The position numbers were made by a program, and so were the translations under genes. A stretch of DNA of 64,000 nt, from contig JAAONU010000001.1 in NCBI GenBank assembly GCA_012932295.1, positions 32,333,449-32,397,448 on the forward strand, in the 5' to 3' direction. This DNA comes from Cyclina sinensis (lineage: Eukaryota > Mollusca > Bivalvia > Venerida > Veneridae). A model generated the notes under the pieces. That model was not told where the DNA came from and made no database searches. It saw only the letters and a list, made by a program, of their open reading frames with translations. Positions 52,501-61,500 of the stretch are shown here, piece after piece. The first letter of the stretch is position 1; each line of letters starts with the position of its first letter.

Positions 52501-55500
52501 GATACTGAGGTAATACAATGGAATACTGAGGTCATACAATGGAATACTGAGGTCATACAATGGGATACTGAGGTAATACAATAGAATACTGAGGTCATAC
52601 CATGGGACATTGAGGTAATACAATGGAATACTGAGGTGATACCATGGGACATTGAGGTAAAACAATGGAATACTGAGGTCATATAATAAGATACTGAGGT
52701 AATACAATGGAATACTGAGGTCATACAATAAAATACTGAGGTCATATAATAAGATACTAGAGTTGTACTTACTATATCTGTTACACTGATCTCCCTTTGA
52801 AGAGCATGAGAGTATGTTTTGAATAGGTCATCTATGCTGACATCAGACTTTTCTGCTGCTGAGGATGTCTGTACACTGATTCTCTAACAAGTAAAAAGCA
52901 GCAGAATGACATAATATAGCTGCATAAAAATGTAGTATTCTACTGGAGTCTTTAAGTTTTACTGTTAACAGGAGACAAAAAGATATATTGTTACCAGTAT
53001 ATGTAGCATTGTGACTGTGGTAGATGGAATATTAGCAATAAAACTATACAATTTTTGGAAATTTTACATGAACTATGCTTTTCAAAGGATGCCATCTTTT
53101 CATAGTTTGCATATCAAATTAATCTTGTTACATAATCAATACTGAAATAAGTGAAAATAAAAAAAACAACACTTTTTGAACAACAAGCATAAAGATTATA
53201 TAAATCAAGTCCATTAAATCTTCTAGAACATCTGGTCAGATTCCCAAGACCGCTGAAAACAAGTATATTTCAAACAAAAGAGGGCTGTGCTGAAAAACAG
53301 AATAAGAAAAGTTAGATTGCATCTATACAAAATTTTCATCACAGTAAATTACCTCTTTAACTTGATTAAGGGCCATCTGTAAGGCATTTTCACAGAAGTC
53401 AGTGGCTGTTCGGACATCCTGGAACTCTGCATCTTTCTTTCCCTGTAATCATGTCATTATATCTGCATTTAAAACCTTCATTTACTACCCTGAACAACAT
53501 TTCCTTTACAAATGTAATGAACAATCTGTGGATCATACTCTGGATATAATCAATATAGCAAAGTTGATTTGTTTATGCTGATTCTTGGCAAAAATATTTT
53601 AGTATGCCAAATCAAAATTAAACTGCGATTTATAGTATACATTAAGATAATATTTTCACTTTAACTCTATCTCAGTCCTGCAAAAAACTCCCACAAATAA
53701 TGACTGCTGATAAATGTACATGTTCACACAAGGCATGAACAAGGTTCAAACTGCCATTTCTGACACTTGGGTATCCCCTGCAGCTGCCCTTTTCTTTTCA
53801 AAAAAAGCAAAATATTATTCAGCTAACAGCTAATAGTTTTATGTATCAAACCTTCCATGAGCTGAATCCTGGTACTAGATTTTCGATGTTTGGCACATCA
53901 TGCACTTGCAGCTTGAGGAATTCACTATAAGTATTCACCAATTTTAACCGTATTTCCTAAAAGAAGCAGATTACACAGTGTTTAACTATGCACATTAAAA
54001 TCAAAACTAACATAAGAGCAACAAGAACTGTCACTGTAAGATGACTATGCCCCAAAGTGGTGCTTTGTTCTTTGAGCTGAGAATCAGTCATTCGGGGGTC
54101 AAGGTCAAACAAAGGTCAGTGGGAAGGTCTTGTCCTAAGGGATGTTGTGTCCAAGTATGAAGTATATCCACTAACTAATGTTGAAGTTATGACCAAATGT
54201 TAAAGTTTTTGGACAATGGGATGTTCAAGGTGAAAGTCATTGAGGGGTCAAGGTCAAACAAATATAGGTCAGTGGGAAGGTCTTGTCCAAAGCAGTGTTG
54301 TGTCCAAGTATAAAGTATATCCACTTACTAATGTGGAAGTTATGGCCAATGTTAAAGATTTCAGACAATTAGATGTCCAAAGTGAAGGTCATTCAGGGGC
54401 CAAGGTCAAACAAATATAGGTCAGTGGTAAGTCTTGTCCAAAGGGGTGTTGTGTACAAGTATGAAGTAAATCCACTAACTAATAAGGAAGTTATGGCCAA
54501 TGTTAAAGTTTTCAAACAATGGGGGACATTAGTGGATTATCTACCCTGAATACTCTCAGATATTACATTGGTCCTTCCATTTGGATTCTTCTGCTTTTAT
54601 CGCTTTTTTCTCTTTTGGTATGGTGATAATTAAGCCTAATTATTTGCAACAATCATAGTCTGATTACTCATTAAGTTTAGCAGCATGTTTTGTTAACACC
54701 ATTATCTTTGTTTTTTGATAATCGTAACTTTATTTAACATATTAGGGGCAATTTTCACAAATAAAAGTCAAGACCATCACAATTAGAAACAAGGATAAAG
54801 TTAAAGGATTCCAACTGAAATGACCAATGTACTATTTGGTCTACCTTTGATGTTATCTGAGTAAGGGAGATAATTTGTTATCAGGAATGTCCCTGACTGG
54901 ATGTCCAAGCAGAAGGTCATTGAGGGGTGAAGGTCAAACAATATAGGTCAGTTGGAAGGTCTTGTCCAAAGGGGTTTTGTGTCCGAGTATGAAGTATATC
55001 CACTTACTAATGTGGAAGTTAAGGCCAATGTGAAAGTTTTCAGACAATTGGATGTCCAAGCTGAAGGTCATTCAGGGGTCAAGGTCAAACAAATATTGGT
55101 CAGTTGGAAGGTCTTGTCCAAAGGGGATTTGTGTCCAAGTATGAAGTAAATCCACTTACTAATAAGGAAGCAATGGCTAATGTTAAAGTTTTGGACAGAC
55201 TGATGGATGGACGGACAGTTCAAAAACTATTTGCCTCCCTTCGGAGGCATAAAAACACATTAGTCTTAAGTCTATGAAGGTAGCATCAGTAAGTCTTAAG
55301 TCTATGAAGATAGCATCAGTAAGTCTTTAGTCTATGAAGATAATATCAGTATGTTCTTAAGACTATGAAGATAACACCAGTTAGTCTTAAGTCTATGAAG
55401 ATAACATCAGAAAGTCTTAAGTCTATGAAGATAACATCAGTAAATCTTAAGTCTATCAAGATAATATCAGTTAGTCTTAAGTCTATGAAGATAACATCAG

Positions 55501-58500
55501 TAAGTCTTAAGTCTATGAAGATAACATCAGTAAATCTTAAGTATATGAAGATAACATCAGTAAGTCTTAAGTTTATCAAAATAACATCAGTAACAGGATG
55601 ACAGTGTTTTTATAAAAGAGGTAAAGCATAATCAAAAGCCTGCTATGGGCAGTAGACAAACCTGCACTTGTTTTGATCTTGTCTCCAGAGGTAACCGTTC
55701 AATCTCATCAAGACAAACACTCAGACTCTTGTACAAATCTCTACGACCTTCATCTCTAGTTTCTATGAGATCTTGTAACTCAGACTGCAAAAAAATACAA
55801 ATACATAATCTTAAAGTAAACCTCTTGTACATGTATATCTCTAATAGCTAGTATGTCCAACACAAACAAGATTCAAACACATATGCAATCAATTGTATGA
55901 GGAAATTCTTGTGTATTCTACATAAATTAGAGCAAGAACTCAATCTTTATCACCTCTGTTTAACAATCATCTGAGGTAACTATGTGTATGACTACATCTT
56001 CATTTACATGACCAAAATTTATGTTTCAATATTCTGTGACACTCAAGGAGCAGTGGTCCAGGGGTTAGAGTGCCAGACTCCCAATCTGGAATATGGTGGT
56101 TCAGATCCCACCAAAGGTGAGAGTCTCCAGTGACACATTTCTCAATTTTGGTGCCAGTACTGGTTTAAACCCAGGAAACTGTCATCAAGAGGGATTAATG
56201 TAAGTTGTAAGAACTTGCTTCCCAATCGATGTAAAATAAATAAGTTTAAACTGACACTGTTCAGGCTGTCATGTTCAGTTTGACTCAACACTGAGGTCTG
56301 CAGTATATTTCTTATAACTGCAGAATATGGGCAATAACACCTGGGTCCACAAACAAATTTTAAAACTGAAATGTGATTCTACAATGCATCTTTCATTGTC
56401 AGCAAAAAGTACTGTAAAGTATGAAAATGGTTTTACAAATCATCATAATTTCTACTACAAATGTGTTTTCAAAATGCAACTAGGAAAACTAAGTGCCTCA
56501 CATTCAAAACTTTCTAAGACAATAATTCTATTACAGTGTACCCACAAGTTCAAATATAATGTAAGTTTATAGCCTACCTGCTCTTTACATTTGCTGATTT
56601 CATCCTGGGCAGCCTTGTACCTTGCTAGTGACGTGCTCACATCAGCAAGAGAGGGATATTTACTACTGTCTATATGTTCCAGATCCATACATAAATCTAT
56701 AGCATCTTCCAGTAAACATGACGTCCGATTAGTTGGGAACTGCTTCCTGTAAAGTGTAAACAGTATATATATGAAAGTCTAAACCTTGTTAGCCTGTGGC
56801 CTTTATTGTGGCCAGCACATAGGTGACCTGGTCTTGAAACTGTAGACTTGTAAAATGAACTACATGTATTTTTGCATGGAAATATCAATTCAGTTGTTAT
56901 CTTTTCTCTGCACCTAAATTACAAAATGAATTACTAATACATAACTTTGTAATAAACTAAAACTAATACTTCCATAAAACAACAAAGACACAATTTGAAA
57001 AGACAAAAATACTATAATTACTACTACAGTATAGTAAGTTTACAAAGTAGTTTTGACAGACTACATCCTAATTATCATTAAAAACAACAAACTGACAGAT
57101 CTTTGGATATTAATAGTACCAGAGAAACACCCCATACCAAAATTAAAACAGAACTGTTGTTACCATGTTCTAAACTCAAAATTACCTTTCCCTTTTTCTT
57201 TGAAAACCTAAGTAAAATAATCTTCTTGTTACCTGAGATTGCGAACAACACTAGCAAGGGCAATGGCAGTGTTGATACGTTTTGACATTGTATCTTCCTG
57301 AAGTCTGGCTGCCGAGGCGGCAAACTCCTCTTGTAATGTCTGAAACAAGCCAATATCAAACTTACATTACAATGTACACCTTTATACATGAAATTCTTAT
57401 CATCTATCTGGTTAGTTTTATTAGGTCTTACAATAATATACATGTACTTTTTACCTAGATCTAGACAGAAATACTCTTCCCTCTAAGATTAAGACTTATG
57501 ATATCAAAACAGGTAGTTAGAGTTGTGAAGTGTTATACCTATAAATGTTTCAAGAAAAACTAGAGCTATCACTAATTGTGATTAATACCCCCACAAGACC
57601 GCTTCGGAACTGAGGAAGTTATTAGTAACAGAATACTTTGTAAAAAAATTGAAAGAGTTATAGTTGTGGGCAATTAAACATAGTTGTGGTTCTTGTACAC
57701 TGCATTTCCTGTCATTGTGCTTGACCATTGTATGAAGTTGCACTGAATTCCAACCAGTAGTTTTCAAGTTATGCTCCAGACAAGGAAAACAAAGGGCAAT
57801 AACTGTGCAAATACTGAAGATGGAGTTATAGCTCTTATACAATGCACTTCTTGTCATTGTGCTTGACCACTGTATGAAGTTGCACTGAATTCCAACCAGT
57901 AGTTTTCAAGTTATGCTCCAGACAAGGAAAACAAACAAAGGGAAATAACTGTGCAAATACTGAAGATGGAGTTATGATTCTAGATTATTGCACTTCCTAT
58001 CTCTGTGCTTGACCATTGTATGAAGTTGCATTGAATTCCAACCAATAGTTTTCAAGTTATGCTCCATACAAAGGAAAACCAACAAAGGGCAATAACTCTG
58101 CAAATAGTGAAGATGGAGTTAAGATTCTTGAATACTGCACTTCCTCTTATTGTGCTTGACCATTGCATGAAGTTGTACTAAATTCCAACCAGTAGTTTTC
58201 AAGTTATGGTCCGGACAAGGAAAACAAATAAGGGGCAATAACTCTGCAAATAGTGAAGATGGAGTTATGATTCTTGGACATTGCACTTCCTCTCATTGTG
58301 CTTGACCATAGTATGAAGTTGCACTGAATTCCAACCAGTAGTTTTCAAGTTATGGTCCGGACAAGGAAAACAAATAAGGGGCAATAACTCTGCAAATAGT
58401 GAAGATAGAGTTATGATTCTTGGACACTGCACTTCCTCTCATTGTGCTTGACCATTGTATTAAGTTGTACTGAATTCCAACCAGCAGTTTTCAAGTTATG

Positions 58501-61500
58501 CTTCAGACAAGGTACAGCCTGACCGACCGCCCAACCAACAACCGGGTGACTGCTATATACTAAAAAAACACGCAGAAAATCTGTCTTGAAATACAGCTCT
58601 CCAGGTGCAAATTCCATATTTGGTGAATTAACTTGAAACCTACTGGTTCATCATGTTACATGCAACATCATAACTGTGAATGACATGTATTTGTTTATTG
58701 TTTAATTGTAAACATCAAAAAGGCTTATTGCATCTTTACATATTGCTTGCTACATAAAGTAGCACATATGTATGACTTATATTTGAAGTCTGAATTTAAG
58801 TATACAGTAAATGAAACACTAACAGTTATGTTGATCAGTTGTTAATCACATATACTCTGCATGCACATACCTTGACCTTTGATCACATATATGCTGCATG
58901 CACATACCTTGACCTTGAATCACATGTACTCTGCATGCACATACCTTGACCTTGGATCGCATATACTCTGCCTGCATGTTGGCAGCATCTTTGTCATTCC
59001 TCAATTTCTCTATCTCCTGGTTCTTTCTGGTTAGCTGACTCTGCAGTTTCTTCTCCCTACTTGGGTCTGGCATACTGAAGGAAACACAAAGCTTCAGTAG
59101 GACTTGGAGATTCTTTTGACAACAAATACAGCTTGAAATTCTTCAAATAAATACCAGTACTAATGTCTGTCATTGATCTGACCAGAATAAAAAGCAGCCT
59201 ACATGTATATGATCACTTCATTGCTTATTCAAAACAGCAGAGTTCTATTAATAAGACCAGTTAATAACAAATGGTCTTAATACTAGTAACTTATCAGTCT
59301 TGAAGCGACTGACTCACAGATGGGTCAATGATGCATAAAAAAGAAAATATTTATGTAAAAATTCTGACTGTAGTTGTGAAGAACATATCTAAACTATGTT
59401 ACTGTCTCATTTTTTTATACAGAAAACAATTTAAATATAAAGTTTTTCACATTTTTATCGGTAAAAAATATACAACGTTAGCCACTGGGTACATACTTTG
59501 TTTATATTGTTAAGTTTGACATTAGTAAAGAACATGCTCAGTGGTTGAGGTTGCTACTCCTAATTTTACTGACCTGAAGGCCATGGGTTCGATTCCTGTT
59601 CAAATCAAATTTTTTTTTCTTCAGTAATGTATAGAAGCATAAAATTATGGGATTTTTTTTCATAGTATATTAACTTCTCTTTAATTTTAAAGAAAAACAT
59701 GACTTTGAGACAGTCACTTTAATAGCCAACCTTTGTTCTAAACTTCAAACTTCAGTTCTTTAAACTAGATGCTTTTTGCATGAATTTGGATGGTTTAAAA
59801 GGTCTGTATAGTGGAACTTCACAGTTACTTTGATAATTGTAAACAGTATTTTGTTTAACATTTATTGTCATTTTCTAGGATTACAAGTGAACATGTTTTA
59901 AAGTTTTAAGGTTAATATGCACTTTAAGGCTTAGAAAACAGTCAAACTCAGTTGATGAATAATTTTCAACAGTAAATAACTTAGTAATGGGTTAAAAGTT
60001 CATGTTAACAGCAAAAGAAATATAAAATAGAAATATAAAAGTCAGTGACCATTTTTTATTTTCTTCTACATCACATTTAACTAAACAACTGGTGACTTAA
60101 AGATGTTCATGACCAACATTAATCTATTGATTGTAAATATTACTAAGTGACTCTGCTTACTATTCTCTGACCTGCCCTGAAGACCACTGCCTTACAAGCT
60201 GTCTAAGATAATAATGAAAAGAATAAAAGAAGAATGAACACAAATGATAGCAATGAACCTATGATGTGCCTGTAGCTTTTAAAAGTAAGCATTTGCATGT
60301 TTAGGACAGGGATATTACACCATCTGTCCATCAGAGATAAGTTACCTCACTTAAGTTCCATCACTTAAATAAAACATAAGTAGTCTTTTTCAAGGTCTAG
60401 CTAAATATAGCAAACACTTTCAACAACGTGTTATCACTTACTTTATCTGCATGGGGAAGCCCAAGTTTGGAATGTGAGCCTGTTGTGCTTGTGGCGGTCC
60501 TATCAGAGGTGGTGGCTGGCCCAGGCCTGGTATTATATCACGCTGTGACTTTCCTGCTGGAAATGGTGGTCCTCCTAGCTGAGGTCCTGGCATATCAGAG
60601 AAGATACTGGGATCAGAATGTAGTATCCTACTTGGCTGATTCTGCTTTCCCATAGCAGGTCTACTCTGACAGTACCCAGCCTGAATCATACTATCACTTA
60701 AACTGAAGTTGTCAACAAACAGATCACCATAGTAACCAGATCCGTCAGCCAGAGGTCGTGTTCGCACTAACTGAGCCATCTTATTATCAGTGAGTGATTT
60801 CAGATACAGAATACCCTGAAAAATATTAAATACCATACATCACACTGAAACAACATACATTACATTGAGATGTAGTTTACACATTAGGTAAATAACATAC
60901 ATAACAATGCATACATGTATGTAAATTACACATAAGCTTTGTATTATGACTTAATAATCCTAGGGGGCATGCAACTGAACACAAGAAAATAGTATCTTGA
61001 TATGATAATCCATGGCATAAAGTAAAAGTAAGAAAAAATTTAAATTTTTCCTGTTGACTTTCATTAATTTTTCTGGCTTTCAAGACATAATATATATGAC
61101 AAGGATTTTTTCCTGTAAAATGTACAGTGTGTATTTAAAGAAGAAAATAGAACTCCTGCAAAAATCAGTCAGGGGGAAAATCGTGAGAATATGCACAACT
61201 GTATACGATTCTTTGCTCTATTGCTGTGTTATTTAGTATGACATTTACTTTCATATCACTGCGATCCTTTGCTCTGCTGCTGTGTAACTTGGTATGACAT
61301 TTACCTGTACATTACTGTGATCCTTTATTCTGGTGCTGTATTACTTGGTATGACATTTACCTGTACATCACTGTGATCCTTTATTCTGGTGCTGTATTAC
61401 TTGGTATGACATTTACTTTCATATCACTGCAATCCTTTGCCCTGCTGCTGTTTAACTTGGTATGACATTTACCTGTACATCACTGTGATCCTTTATTCTG

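Noticed and set aside
52038..52745. Long 235-residue repeat open frame (MTSVFHC-type)
   Set aside because: It is a pure consequence of a 21-bp minisatellite (7 codons per unit), open on both strands, inside an intron.
52044..52758. CRISPR-like regularly spaced repeats
   Set aside because: The units are contiguous with no unique spacers, and the DNA is eukaryotic.
55346..55601. Repeat open frames on both strands
   Set aside because: Artefact of the 29-30-bp intronic minisatellite.
57078..57443. 121-residue minus-strand open frame
   Set aside because: Overlaps STK31 exon 6 in a different frame; the real frame is fixed by neighbouring exon phases.
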